This document shows, piece by piece, positions 7,975 through 15,272 of a DNA stretch of 23,249 bases. The notes under the pieces are model-generated. The model ran no database searches, had not been told where the DNA came from, and worked only from the letters and a program-made list of their open reading frames with translations. This DNA comes from an uncultured Acetatifactor sp. (GTDB lineage Bacteria; Bacillota; Clostridia; Lachnospirales; Lachnospiraceae): assembly GCA_910586775.1 (NCBI GenBank), contig CAJUJN010000064.1, positions 1 through 23,249 of the forward strand, in the 5' to 3' direction. A program made the translations under genes and the position numbers. Positions within the stretch are counted from its first letter, which is position 1. Each line of letters opens with the position of its first letter.

Positions 7975-9203
7975 AGTATCTGGACTATTATGAAAGAGGC
8001 GAGAGAATCAGGGGTGGCGGCCATGCGAAGTTGGAAGTAAGGGATGGCAGGCTGCGGATGGAACTGGCGGTGGCAGGGATGCATGCAACGGATTCTTTTT
8101 CGAGAGATATAAATTTATGTACGGAAAAGCGGGAATTTACAGTGGGAGCAATTGATATTTCAGAAGGAAGAGGAAGTTACAGGCAGCAGTGGAGCCGGCT
8201 GGAGAATATCGGAGGAAGTGGAATCAGCTATGAAGAACTGAGCGGAATCCGTATTCCGCTGGGTGCAGGACGGGAGATATCCTGCCATTGGCAGACACAG
8301 AATCATGACGGCAGGAGTAAGCAGAATCCCGGGAATGGGGAGATAAGGGCTGCAGAGAATGGTGACGGGAAGAGTGTTATTTTTGACAGAGGTGCAGGAG
8401 GCATGGCAGGGGCTGCAGATAAGGAGAAGAAAGATATTGTCGGGAGAGATGGAGGAGGGGGATTAGAGAGCCGAAGCGGTGAGGAGAGAGGAGGCATTGA
8501 GAGAGAAGCGTGGGTCGTGCCGGGGAGTGAGAGCAGAAATCGGGAAAGCCACATGGCGAATAGTGAAAGGAATATTGCAGAAAATCGAAGCATAGACGGG
8601 GGAAACTACTTTGAGAGAGGGGAGAGCGACATAGCAGGGAGTCCGAGAGGGAATGTGAGAAACAACCTTGAGAGAGGGGAGAGCGATATAGCAGGGAATC
8701 CGAGAGGGAATGTGAGAAACAACCTTGAGAGAGGGGAGAACGATATAGCAGAGAGTCGAAGCATGAGTGGAGAAAGGAATTTTGAGAGAGAAGCGGGGAG
8801 TATGCGGGAGATTTCAAAGGAGGAAACAAGGAAGCGAAAGCCTGTAAAACTTCTGGAGAACAAATGGGCTCAGTTGTGGGCAATCTACCCTCATATAAAG
8901 CCCTTCAATGATGAGAGGGAATATATTTCCATTGGCCCTTCGGATTTTGTGCTGTTTCCGGAAGCATCCTATAAGATGGTGAACAACAGCTTTCTGCTTC
9001 ATGGCTTTTATAATTACAACCATCTGCTCCTGGCAAGAGTGGAAAAGAGGGGAGAAGCCATGTACTACATAGGCGTGCCGGGCAATTTTTATGAGAAGGA
9101 GAAACAGGTAGCCATCATGTTCGGCTTTGAGAGTTTTGAATGTGCGGAGGAGCCTGCTCAGGCGGGGGATTTCGGTTATTACATGATGCGGACCGGGCTT
9201 TGA
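7953..9203 (+). CDS. DUF6128-like protein with a repetitive linker
   Basis: A 416-aa protein of unknown function. Residues 1-111 form an N-terminal domain starting MYYERKIKYLDYYERGERIR. Residues about 298-416 form a compact C-terminal domain (IYPHIKPFNDEREYISIGPS, then VLFPEASYKM, a GVPGNFYEKEKQVAIMFGFE stretch and a GYYMM end) that I recognise from memory as the DUF6128 type found in Lachnospiraceae. Between them lies a roughly 185-residue linker rich in Gly, Glu, Arg, Ser and Asn with a 19-residue tandem repeat, evidently disordered. There is no signal peptide or membrane segment. GGGGGT (7941-7946) is 6 nt before the ATG. It converges on the radical SAM gene, and no clear terminator lies between them. 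Confidence 0.82.
   Translation: MYYERKIKYLDYYERGERIRGGGHAKLEVRDGRLRMELAVAGMHATDSFSRDINLCTEKREFTVGAIDISEGRGSYRQQWSRLENIGGSGISYEELSGIRIPLGAGREISCHWQTQNHDGRSKQNPGNGEIRAAENGDGKSVIFDRGAGGMAGAADKEKKDIVGRDGGGGLESRSGEERGGIEREAWVVPGSESRNRESHMANSERNIAENRSIDGGNYFERGESDIAGSPRGNVRNNLERGESDIAGNPRGNVRNNLERGENDIAESRSMSGERNFEREAGSMREISKEETRKRKPVKLLENKWAQLWAIYPHIKPFNDEREYISIGPSDFVLFPEASYKMVNNSFLLHGFYNYNHLLLARVEKRGEAMYYIGVPGNFYEKEKQVAIMFGFESFECAEEPAQAGDFGYYMMRTGL
8611..8760 (+). repeat. 57-bp tandem repeat inside a coding sequence
   Basis: Units start at 8611, 8668 and 8725 (TTGAGAGAGGGGAGA...), exactly 57 bp apart. Two are complete and the third breaks off near 8760. Each encodes 19 residues of the form LERGESDIAGNPRGNVRNN. 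Being a multiple of three, copy number can change without a frameshift. The coding strand is strongly purine-rich here. Confidence 0.9.
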
Positions 9204-9206
9204 TTA

Positions 9207-9256
9207 TCAGGGACGTGGCAGCCGCTTCCGACGTCAGGGACGTGGCAGCCGTTTCC
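9207..9256. repeat. Short direct repeat between convergent genes
   Basis: TCAGGGACGTGGCAGCCG plus 5 bases occurs at 9207-9229 and 9234-9256 with 22 of 23 identical. Further right, CTGACC and GGTCAG (about 9301-9318) could form a hairpin serving either convergent gene, but no T-run follows. Confidence 0.7.
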
Positions 9257-9320
9257 TGTGAAGGATGGCAGAAAGCAGGTTCCGACCGATTCTAACGGGT
9301 TCTGACCTGCCCGGGTCAGC

Positions 9321-10271
9321 TCATAGTCCCTCGCCGTCAAATTCGGGAATAAAGCTTTCGGCCGCTGTTTTGCCTTCCTGATAAAAGCCGTTTTCTATGC
9401 CGATTCTGTCTGCGAAGTCCAGTACCCGCCGATATTCTTCGGCAGTGACAGTTCTCCTCAGCATGGAGCGTTCAGGCTCCGGAAGCTGTGCCAGATGTTC
9501 GAGGGGCGTATATTGGTTCATGATACTGACATATATGTCATTTCCATAGGCGTCATGAAGATATCGCAGGATTCGCTTGGAATCGCCTGTCTGGCCGGGG
9601 AGAAGCAGGTGGCGGACGATGAGCCCTTTTTTCATCAGGCCGCTGTCCGGATTGACGACGGGTCTGCCGACCTGGCGGAACATTTCCGCAATAGCCAGTG
9701 AAGCTTTTTCAAAGTAATCGGGTGCATGGGAAAAGCGCCCGGCAAGTTCGGGAGAGCGGTATTTTAGGTCAGGCAGGTAGATGTCTGCAAGCCCTTCCAG
9801 CATGCGCAGGGAAGAGACCTCCTCGTAGGAGGAAGTATTGTATACAATGGGGACGGAGAGTCCCTGTTCTTTAGCCGCTTCGAGAGCGAGACATACCTGA
9901 GGAAGAAAGTGGCCGGCGGTGACCAGGTTAATATTTGCAGCGCCCTTTTCCTGCAATTCCAGGAAAATTTCGGTAAGGCGTTGGACGGATATGACCCGCC
10001 CGGCTTTTCCCAGGGCGATATTGTGATTCTGGCAGAAGACGCACCGGAGGCTGCAGCCGGAGAAAAATATGGCACCGGAGCCGAGTTTGCCTGAGATACA
10101 GGGTTCTTCCCAGAAATGCAGCGCAGCCCTTGCTGCGGTAATTTCGGCACCCTGACCGCAAAAACCCAAAGCTCCTGTCTGGCGGTCGGCATGGCATCGA
10201 CGGGGGCACAGGGTGCAGTCATGCATGAATTTTTCTGCTTTTTCCGGAGTCATTTTCATATCAGGATGCAT
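9321..10271 (-). CDS. Radical SAM protein, PflX / PflA-like
   Basis: A 316-aa radical SAM enzyme of the uncharacterised PflX-like group (related to pyruvate formate-lyase activating enzymes; COG1313 from memory). The cluster motif is CSLRCVFCQN with Cys73, Cys77 and Cys80 holding the 4Fe-4S. An N-terminal cysteine set (Cys19, Cys22, Cys26, Cys38, in CTLCPRRC and GFCG) is typical of the group and may bind a second metal. The target protein is unknown and no glycyl-radical enzyme gene is adjacent. I chose the ATG at 10271 because AGAGG (- strand, 10285-10281) lies 9 nt upstream. The ATG at 10292 (323 aa) has no ribosome site. The SRP RNA gene lies upstream in the same direction. Confidence 0.88.
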   Translation of the reverse strand: MHPDMKMTPEKAEKFMHDCTLCPRRCHADRQTGALGFCGQGAEITAARAALHFWEEPCISGKLGSGAIFFSGCSLRCVFCQNHNIALGKAGRVISVQRLTEIFLELQEKGAANINLVTAGHFLPQVCLALEAAKEQGLSVPIVYNTSSYEEVSSLRMLEGLADIYLPDLKYRSPELAGRFSHAPDYFEKASLAIAEMFRQVGRPVVNPDSGLMKKGLIVRHLLLPGQTGDSKRILRYLHDAYGNDIYVSIMNQYTPLEHLAQLPEPERSMLRRTVTAEEYRRVLDFADRIGIENGFYQEGKTAAESFIPEFDGEGL

Positions 10272-10420
10272 AGGTGTGGACCTCTGGGACATAATATATT
10301 GATTTTACATGGCTATATGCCGGGCGTTTCTTTTGTATGATAAGGTGTCTGTACACTGCACATCATGGAATGGCCGGGCAATATTAGAACGGCAATGGTA
10401 TAACGAAGCATCAAATAAAA

Positions 10421-10580
10421 ACCGTACATCCCAAAGCCCAAATACAACTCCACCCGGCTGCCTCACGGCACATGAGAGGTTCCGCTTAGTGCTGCTTTGT
10501 TCCCAACCTGACACGGTTCACGGATTCCCATTGCGTAAGACCGAATTTCATCACTGTATCGGACTTTAAAGATGTACGGC
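10421..10580 (-). ncRNA. ffs: Signal recognition particle RNA (4.5S-like)
   Basis: Read on the - strand, the conserved SRP domain is unmistakable: GTCAGG, UUG, the GGAA tetraloop, CAA, then AGCAGC, flanked by GUG/CAC and UCCG/CGGA helices (about 10523-10482). The 5' end GCCGTACATC (10580-10571) pairs with the 3' end GATGTACGGT (10430-10421), followed by TTTT and a T-rich stretch acting as terminator. The RNA binds Ffh and targets membrane and secretory proteins. At about 160 nt it is longer than the roughly 100-nt small type and shorter than the roughly 270-nt Alu-containing type. The 5' end is set by the promoter just upstream. Confidence 0.93.
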
Positions 10581-10587
10581 TTTATAC

Positions 10588-10616
10588 AGTGTATCCTTTT
10601 CGGGGGATTTTGTCAA
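10588..10616 (-). promoter_or_regulatory. Promoter of ffs
   Basis: On the - strand: perfect -35 TTGACA (10616-10611), 17-bp spacer, -10 TACACT (10593-10588). The predicted start, 7 nt later at 10580, is exactly the first base of the SRP RNA closing helix. Just upstream is a 14-bp direct repeat built on TTTTTGAGGAA (10632-10657). Confidence 0.85.
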
Positions 10617-10664
10617 GGATAAAATATAGTGTTTTTTGAGGAACATTTTTGAGGAATCGTCTAT

Positions 10665-10733
10665 GGGGCTGTCGGGAAATGGCATTCATTCACAATACAT
10701 ATTGTGGGAATGCAGTTATTTCCCGACAGCCTC
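10665..10733. repeat. 69-bp near-perfect palindrome
   Basis: GGGGCTGTCGGGAAAT (10665-10680) and ATTTCCCGACAGCCTC (10718-10733) are inverted with one mismatch in 16. Inside, GCATTC/GAATGC (10682-10687 / 10708-10713) and CACAAT/ATTGTG (10691-10696 / 10701-10706) continue the pairing to a 4-nt loop. No T-run follows on either strand, so it is not a standard terminator. It may be a MITE-like remnant or a stable hairpin. Confidence 0.85.
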
Positions 10734-10769
10734 TTTAAAAATGAAGTTAAGGGGGAGGTTTATTGCATT

Positions 10770-10824
10770 AAAAAGGAACCGTTGCTTCGGCAGATGATTC
10801 ATCTATCCTGGCAACGGTCCCTTC
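10770..10824 (-). terminator. Intrinsic terminator of the 218-aa protein gene
   Basis: On the - strand AAGGGACCGTTGC (10823-10811) pairs with GCAACGGTTCCTT (10785 to about 10773) with one mismatch, followed by a run of five T (10774-10770). It lies 36 bp past the stop of the gene at 10861. Confidence 0.85.
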
Positions 10825-10860
10825 AAATATGCTCAGATGCAAAATTGTGATTGCGTATCC

Positions 10861-11517
10861 TTACCTGGTAGGATCCTGGGAAGCAGCAGTTTTTGTCGCT
10901 TCAGTAGTGGTTGTCTTCTTTGCCTCCTCAGCCATCTTATCGAATTTCTCCATGACAGCATCGTAAGTACGTTGGGAAATATCGGGAAGGGAACGTCCCC
11001 ATGTTGCTCCGGCTTTCTTGAAGCCTTTCTCGAAAGCAGCACGCATGTCTTCAATCTTATCAGGGTCACCGCCTGTGAGAGCCTTGGCGAAATCAATGAT
11101 CCTGTCGGAAGTCTGTGCTACTCCCCAATAGCCGTCCTCGGCGATATCAGCCTGAGCCTGCTTTTTGGTGGCAGCGTCTACAGTGAAGTTCCCGCTGCTG
11201 AGGAAGGACCAGATATCGTTCGCCTTGCCGTAAGCGTTGGCCTGTCCGGTCATCATCTTCTCTACCAGGCTACGCAGCTGTGCGGTACGTGCGTCTGCGT
11301 CTGCCTTCAGCTTATTGATCAGATTTGTATCAGGCTTATAAGTAGTCTTCGCAGTGGAGGCTGTTTCATTAGAAGGCTCGTATACAGCGCCTGATTCAAC
11401 AGTCGTGCTCTCTGCTTTGGTATTTTCGGTTGCGGTGTTTTCAGCTTTTACATTCTCAACAGTAGAATAGCTGTAGGCGGTTGCCGCCTGGTTTGATGTA
11501 ACTCCATTTACACTCAT
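10861..11517 (-). CDS. Uncharacterised protein, Lachnospiraceae type
   Basis: A 218-aa soluble protein of unknown function. The N-terminal 60 residues (MSVNGVTSNQAATAYSYSTV onward) are low-complexity Thr/Glu/Ala/Asn. Residues about 63-200 form a helical domain with YWGVAQTSDRIIDFAKALTG and a conserved-looking SLPDISQRTYDAVMEKFD stretch, and the C-terminus is Thr/Ala/Lys-rich. I recognise the general type from Lachnospiraceae genomes but not a named family. There is no signal peptide or membrane segment. The ribosome site GGAGG (- strand 11527-11523) is strong, repeat R4 may supply its promoter (leader about 57 nt), and it has its own terminator, so it looks like a well-expressed monocistronic gene. 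Confidence 0.8.
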   Translation of the reverse strand: MSVNGVTSNQAATAYSYSTVENVKAENTATENTKAESTTVESGAVYEPSNETASTAKTTYKPDTNLINKLKADADARTAQLRSLVEKMMTGQANAYGKANDIWSFLSSGNFTVDAATKKQAQADIAEDGYWGVAQTSDRIIDFAKALTGGDPDKIEDMRAAFEKGFKKAGATWGRSLPDISQRTYDAVMEKFDKMAEEAKKTTTTEATKTAASQDPTR

Positions 11518-11580
11518 AGTATCCTCCTTCTTGACACAATGTTATTCGATTTTACTGTCTGCCCCAAATCTGTGACAGTC

Positions 11581-11610
11581 TTTATATTCGTGAGCGCATT
11601 CATTTGCCAA
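11581..11610 (-). promoter_or_regulatory. Promoter-like pair inside repeat R4
   Basis: On the - strand TTGGCA (11610-11605), 18 bp, TATAAA (11586-11581). The predicted start near 11574 gives a leader of about 57 nt to the gene starting at 11517. I see no better promoter in the interval. Confidence 0.55.
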
Positions 11611-11649
11611 CTTTTGTTCTACGCTGCAGAGGCGCTCACTCGTTATATA
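11581..11649. repeat. Dispersed palindromic repeat, copy R4
   Basis: Left arm TATATTCGTGAGCGC (11583-11597) and right arm GCGCTCACTCGTTATATA (11632-11649) form the clearest inverted pair of the family. The centre holds CATTTGCCAAC, the reverse complement of the GTTGGCAAATG block in R2. Confidence 0.82.
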
Positions 11650-11677
11650 GACAAGTCATTTTTGCCGCGCGGGTTCC

Positions 11678-11720
11678 GCAGGCAGATTTCGGACGTTTGC
11701 AGTAAAACCTATCTGCCTGC
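11678..11720. other. Perfect 10-bp inverted repeat downstream of DUF1934
   Basis: GCAGGCAGAT (11678-11687) and ATCTGCCTGC (11711-11720) form a 10-bp stem with a 23-nt loop. No T-run follows on the - strand, so a factor-independent terminator is doubtful. It may protect the 3' end of the murI transcript. The rest of 11518-11816 is repeat R4 and unassigned sequence. Confidence 0.55.
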
Positions 11721-11816
11721 TTACAGGTACTGCAGGCGCATCATCCATGATTATACTAGTTATTTCGGCAGATATGATGGAAATATTTACCCATGTTCCG
11801 TATTTTTTGCGTCTTT

Positions 11817-12293
11817 CTAAGTTTCTGCCGAGGCGTCGGGGCGAACGGGAGGCTCTAAGAGACATGCCTGACGGTCTATCCGGACAGTGATATCCATGGA
11901 ACATTCGGAGACAGGGCTGCCGTTCGAAGTCAGTGAATATTTTATGTGGATTTTCAATACCCCTTCCGTACGGGACACGTCCAGAGAATGCGTGGAAATT
12001 CCCATTTTCAGGCAGCCGCAGGGGGTGGCGTAGTCCGTTATGTATTCTTTGCCCTGCTCGAAAAGCATTCGTGCACTGATGCTGCCGCGCCGGGACAGTT
12101 CCAGGACGGAATTCTTCAGCTTGACGATATTTTTGATGACAGTGTCTCCGCCGTCATAGACTTCCTCATAGAAAATGTAGCAACTGCCGTTTTTTTCAAA
12201 ATATTCCGCAGCACCGCTGTGTTCTGTAACGGCGGTTTCACCGGTTCCGTCCTTCTGGCGGCCGGTCAGAGTGAGATGTGCGTTTACAGCCAT
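11817..12293 (-). CDS. DUF1934 family beta-barrel protein (YwiB-like)
   Basis: A 158-aa cytoplasmic protein of the DUF1934 family (calycin-like beta-barrel, B. subtilis YwiB type), function unknown. Features are the alternating beta pattern, YFEKNGSCYIFYEEV and a late TEGVLKIHIKYSLTSNGSPV hairpin. The AAGGAGA ribosome site overlaps the murI stop codon and the start is only 10 nt after it, so translation is coupled to murI. This pairing is conserved in related genomes as far as I recall. It ends at TAG 11819-11817. Confidence 0.87.
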   Translation of the reverse strand: MAVNAHLTLTGRQKDGTGETAVTEHSGAAEYFEKNGSCYIFYEEVYDGGDTVIKNIVKLKNSVLELSRRGSISARMLFEQGKEYITDYATPCGCLKMGISTHSLDVSRTEGVLKIHIKYSLTSNGSPVSECSMDITVRIDRQACLLEPPVRPDASAET

Positions 12294-12303
12294 GGAAATC
12301 TCC

Positions 12304-13179
12304 TTAATATTTCTCTATATGAATCGTCTTCGCGGACAGAATCCCGTATTTGATGATGGAATTAGCAAAGGTCATGAACTTCTCCGCCTTATCGCTGACA
12401 TAGAACTGATACCGGTTGCTGCCAAGCTTTGGAGGCTCATCGTTGAGCAGGTTCATTTTGTCCAGCATGCGCCGCAGTTCCTGAGCCGTCTCATAGGCCG
12501 GATTTACCAGAGTGACCTTGGGACCCATGATTTTGCCCAGGGTGGAGCGGATGAGGGGATAGTGGGTGCAGCCAAGAATCAGGGTATCAATGTCGATGTC
12601 TATGAGTTCGGTCAGATAGCGCCTGGCAATCTCGTCCGTTACCGGGTCTTCCAACAGACCTTCTTCCACCAGCGGGACGAAGAGCGGGCAGGCTTTGCCG
12701 TAGATAGTCACGTTTTTATTCAGGTCCTGTATGTATTGGGTATAAATCTGACTGCCGATGGTAGCCTCTGTGGCAATGACGCCGATGCGTCCGTTCCTGG
12801 TGACTTCCGCAGCCATTCTTGCCCCGGGCTTTACCACGCCTATGATGGGGATATCACAGTCCCGCTCCAGCGCGTCCATTGCATAGGCGCTGGCGGTGTT
12901 GCATGCCACCACAATGGTCTTTACATGAAATGTTTTTAAAAACCGCACAATCTGTTCGGAAAACCGTGTAACTGTCTCCTGTGATTTGCTGCCGTAGGGA
13001 ACCCGGGCAGTGTCTCCGAAATAGATGATTTTCTCATTGGGAATCTGACGCATGATTTCCCGTACAACAGTAAGGCCGCCCACACCGGAGTCAAATACGC
13101 CGATGGGGGCGTCCTTGCCTGACGGAACGACTGTGTTCCGTTTGTTATTCATATTCGCTTCCGTTCTTATCTCTGTCAT
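12304..13179 (-). CDS. murI: Glutamate racemase
   Basis: Converts L-glutamate to D-glutamate for peptidoglycan. The 291-aa product has the DSGVGGLTV motif (Asp30, Ser31), the first catalytic cysteine Cys93 in VACNTA and the second Cys204 in LGCTHYPL with His206. I chose the ATG at 13179 because GGAGG lies 6 nt upstream on the - strand. The reading frame runs further upstream without a ribosome site, and ATG 13152 is a shorter alternative. The start lies inside the 3' end of the small membrane-protein gene (35-bp overlap), and DUF1934 follows 10 nt after the stop, so the three form one translation-coupled unit. Confidence 0.96.
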   Translation of the reverse strand: MTEIRTEANMNNKRNTVVPSGKDAPIGVFDSGVGGLTVVREIMRQIPNEKIIYFGDTARVPYGSKSQETVTRFSEQIVRFLKTFHVKTIVVACNTASAYAMDALERDCDIPIIGVVKPGARMAAEVTRNGRIGVIATEATIGSQIYTQYIQDLNKNVTIYGKACPLFVPLVEEGLLEDPVTDEIARRYLTELIDIDIDTLILGCTHYPLIRSTLGKIMGPKVTLVNPAYETAQELRRMLDKMNLLNDEPPKLGSNRYQFYVSDKAEKFMTFANSIIKYGILSAKTIHIEKY

Positions 13180-13444
13180 GAAAAGCCTCCCATAATGAAC
13201 TGATGTCCGTGAACAGCCGGCTGCGGAAGGAAATCTGGTCGGAATCCGCATTTAACAGGTCAAGAAAAAGGCTGCTGTCAAAACTCCATTTCAGGGGCTG
13301 CGTGCAGCTCCCGCCGTCTTCCTGTTCCATGCTGACTTTCACGGTGTCCGGTGTCAGAGTCAGCTCAGGATAGAGCAGTCCCCACCATCCCAGCGCCGCG
13401 CACAGGCCTGCAGTGATACGCAATCCAAGTCTTTTTTTATTCAT
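13145..13444 (-). CDS. Small membrane-anchored protein upstream of murI
   Basis: A 99-aa protein with a basic start (MNKKRLGLR) and one hydrophobic segment (residues about 9-25, with GWWGLLYPEL at its end), then a hydrophilic domain, presumably extracytoplasmic (TLTPDTVKV, then a Cys-containing loop). It resembles an uncleaved signal anchor; there is no lipobox. No family recognised. AAGGAGT lies 7 nt before the ATG. The last 35 bp overlap the start of murI, which implies translational coupling. A possible cell-envelope role is inferred only from murI. Confidence 0.75.
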   Translation of the reverse strand: MNKKRLGLRITAGLCAALGWWGLLYPELTLTPDTVKVSMEQEDGGSCTQPLKWSFDSSLFLDLLNADSDQISFRSRLFTDISSLWEAFHDRDKNGSEYE

Positions 13445-13490
13445 AAAATACTCCTTGTTCTTTTTCAGGAGTATTGCCGGAGACGGCCGG

Positions 13491-13560
13491 GTTTATACCC
13501 GTGAGTGCATTTCTTTGCCGCTCTTTTGTCCCCATCGCGGAAGTGCGCACTGGTTATATA
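13491..13560. repeat. Dispersed palindromic repeat, copy R5
   Basis: Left arm GTTTATACCCGTGAGTGCAT (13491-13510) continues into TTCTTTGCCGC like R1 and R4. Right arm GTGCGCACTGGTTATATA (13543-13560) ends directly beside the stop codon of the GntR gene (13562-13564). Confidence 0.72.
13492..13521 (-). promoter_or_regulatory. Promoter-like pair inside repeat R5
   Basis: On the - strand GCGGCA (13521-13516), 18 bp, TATAAA (13497-13492). It points at the small membrane protein, murI and DUF1934, with a predicted leader of about 40 nt. The -35 is weaker than in R2 and R4. Confidence 0.4.
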
Positions 13561-13561
13561 T

Positions 13562-14254
13562 TTAAGTTGGCTGTGAATTTTTATGGTTCCGCTGGCTTTC
13601 CAGCCGTATCTGGCGGATGATTGCTTTCTTCTGGTTATCGATATGGGTTTTGGCAGCGCTGGCGGCGGTATCCTTGTCTTTGTCCACGATGCTCTGATAG
13701 ATAATTCTATGCTCTTTGACCAGGGTTTCATGCTGGCTGCTGTCCTTGATGTATTCAAAACGATAGCGGTACATCTGCTCGGACAGATTGTTGACCAGCT
13801 GGATGAGACGTTGGTTGCCGGTTGCCTCTACAATGATGTCGTGGAGAGCCACATCCGCCTGGGCGATTTTTTTTGCATCTTTGGTGGCCACGCACTGCTC
13901 GAAATTGTCGCAGGCCTGCTTCAGGGATGCCAGCCCGTCTTCCGTAATGCGGTCACAGGCAAGTTCCGCGCAGAGGGCGTCAAGGGTGCGCCGGACCTCC
14001 AGCACATCATTCATGCTTTTTTCCGTAATCTGTGCCACCTCGGCGCCGCGCCGGGGAAACATAGTCACCAGTCCTTCCAGTTCCAGCCTGCGGATGGCTT
14101 CCCGGACAGGCGTGCGGCTCACCCCCAGTCTGTCGGCCAGATGAATCTCCATCAGACGCTCGCCGGGCTTCAGCTCCCCGGTGAGGATGGATTGACGTAA
14201 TGTATAGAAGACCACATCCCGGAGTGGCAGATCCGGCTGTAAAGTATTCTGCAT
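13562..14254 (-). CDS. GntR-family regulator, FadR/FCD subfamily
   Basis: A 230-aa transcription factor. The N-terminal winged helix (about 12-75) has LKPGERLMEIHLADRLGVSR and TPVREAIRRLELEGLV, typical of GntR. The remainder is the all-helical FCD ligand domain with DVLEVRRTLDALCAELA, Asp/His metal-site candidates (DVALHDII) and a late EHRIIYQSIV. The ligand, usually a carboxylic acid, is unknown. The nearest ribosome site is AGGTAAC, weak. It follows ispE by 93 bp on the same strand and probably shares its promoter. This order is common in Lachnospiraceae as I recall, although no functional link to isoprenoids is known. Confidence 0.92.
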   Translation of the reverse strand: MQNTLQPDLPLRDVVFYTLRQSILTGELKPGERLMEIHLADRLGVSRTPVREAIRRLELEGLVTMFPRRGAEVAQITEKSMNDVLEVRRTLDALCAELACDRITEDGLASLKQACDNFEQCVATKDAKKIAQADVALHDIIVEATGNQRLIQLVNNLSEQMYRYRFEYIKDSSQHETLVKEHRIIYQSIVDKDKDTAASAAKTHIDNQKKAIIRQIRLESQRNHKNSQPT

Positions 14255-14347
14255 ATTGTTACCTGTGCCTTTCCTGTAACATATTGGTTGTTAGGTTTTG
14301 CTGTAACCGTTCGGATGGACGGGGGCCATGAAGCAAATGCCGACATA

Positions 14348-15205
14348 TTAAACCGCAGTCGTCAGAAATACCTGCTTTGCCAGGCCCGAATCGGCCATTG
14401 CCCGGTATGCGGATTCCGCAGCTGCCCGCTCCCGGAAAATGCCGAACACGGTGGGACCGCTGCCGCTCATGAGGCTGTTTTCCGCACCCAGACGGAACAT
14501 TTGTTCTTTGATATCCGCAATCACCGGATACGCCGGAATCGTGACGGTTTCCAGTACATTTTCCATACGGGCCGTTATCCCGTCAAGCTGCCCGGCTTTG
14601 ATTGCCGCTGTCATTCCGTTTATATCGGGATGGCGTGTGACGGCCTGCAGGTTCAGATGTTCATAGACATATTTTGTGGAAACACTGATGTCCGGTTTGG
14701 CAATCAGGATATGGCATGCCGGGATGGGCGGGAGAGGCGTCAGCTTTTCGCCGATTCCTTCCGCCAGGGCGGTGCCGCCCAGGATGCAGTAGGGTACATC
14801 CGCGCCGATGGCAGCGCCTTCTTCCATCAGTCTTTCGGCGGAGAGGCCCAGGCCGAACAGTATATTGATGCCTTTCATCGTGGCGGCAGCATCTGTACTT
14901 CCGCCTGCCAGGCCTGCGGCAATGGGAATATTCTTGCTCAGGCGGACGCGGAGTCCTGACGGGACGGAATATTTGTCAAACATGTATATCGCCGCTTTGT
15001 AAATCAGATTGTTTTTGTCCGTGGGAAGTTCTTCAGAATCGGTGAAGATGGTGACAGTATGCTCCGCTTTTTCAAAAGTAAGCTCGTCGTGGATGCCGAT
15101 ATTCTGCATGACCATTTTGACCTGATGGTAGCCGTCTGGCTGCCGCTTTACCACGTCCAGGCCCAGATTGATTTTGGCGTATGCTTTTGTCTGATATCTG
15201 TCCAT
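14348..15205 (-). CDS. ispE: 4-(cytidine 5'-diphospho)-2-C-methyl-D-erythritol kinase
   Basis: Phosphorylates CDP-methylerythritol in the MEP pathway to IPP and DMAPP. A 285-aa GHMP kinase: AYAKINLGLDV at the start (Lys11, Asn13), the glycine-rich ATP loop IPIAAGLAGGSTDAAA (about 93-108), GADVPYC with the catalytic Asp136, and the C-terminal GHMP motif MSGSGPTVFG. Normal length. GGAGG lies 5 nt before the ATG on the - strand. It has a near-consensus promoter, and gntR follows it. Confidence 0.96.
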   Translation of the reverse strand: MDRYQTKAYAKINLGLDVVKRQPDGYHQVKMVMQNIGIHDELTFEKAEHTVTIFTDSEELPTDKNNLIYKAAIYMFDKYSVPSGLRVRLSKNIPIAAGLAGGSTDAAATMKGINILFGLGLSAERLMEEGAAIGADVPYCILGGTALAEGIGEKLTPLPPIPACHILIAKPDISVSTKYVYEHLNLQAVTRHPDINGMTAAIKAGQLDGITARMENVLETVTIPAYPVIADIKEQMFRLGAENSLMSGSGPTVFGIFRERAAAESAYRAMADSGLAKQVFLTTAV

Positions 15206-15272
15206 ATGTGCCTCCCCGGGAATTTTTTCTGGAAATTTCTGTTATATAAAACGTTAAAACCTATTGTACAAA

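Noticed and set aside
8377..8883. Ser/Leu/Pro-rich frame antisense to the repetitive linker
   Set aside because: It is the reverse of the purine-rich repeats, so openness is expected from composition.
10309..10569. 86-aa frame on the + strand across ffs
   Set aside because: It lies on the strand opposite the SRP RNA and its content is explained by that RNA.
11678..11720. Intrinsic terminator for the murI operon
   Set aside because: The stem is good but no T-run follows on the - strand, so I list it only as an inverted repeat.
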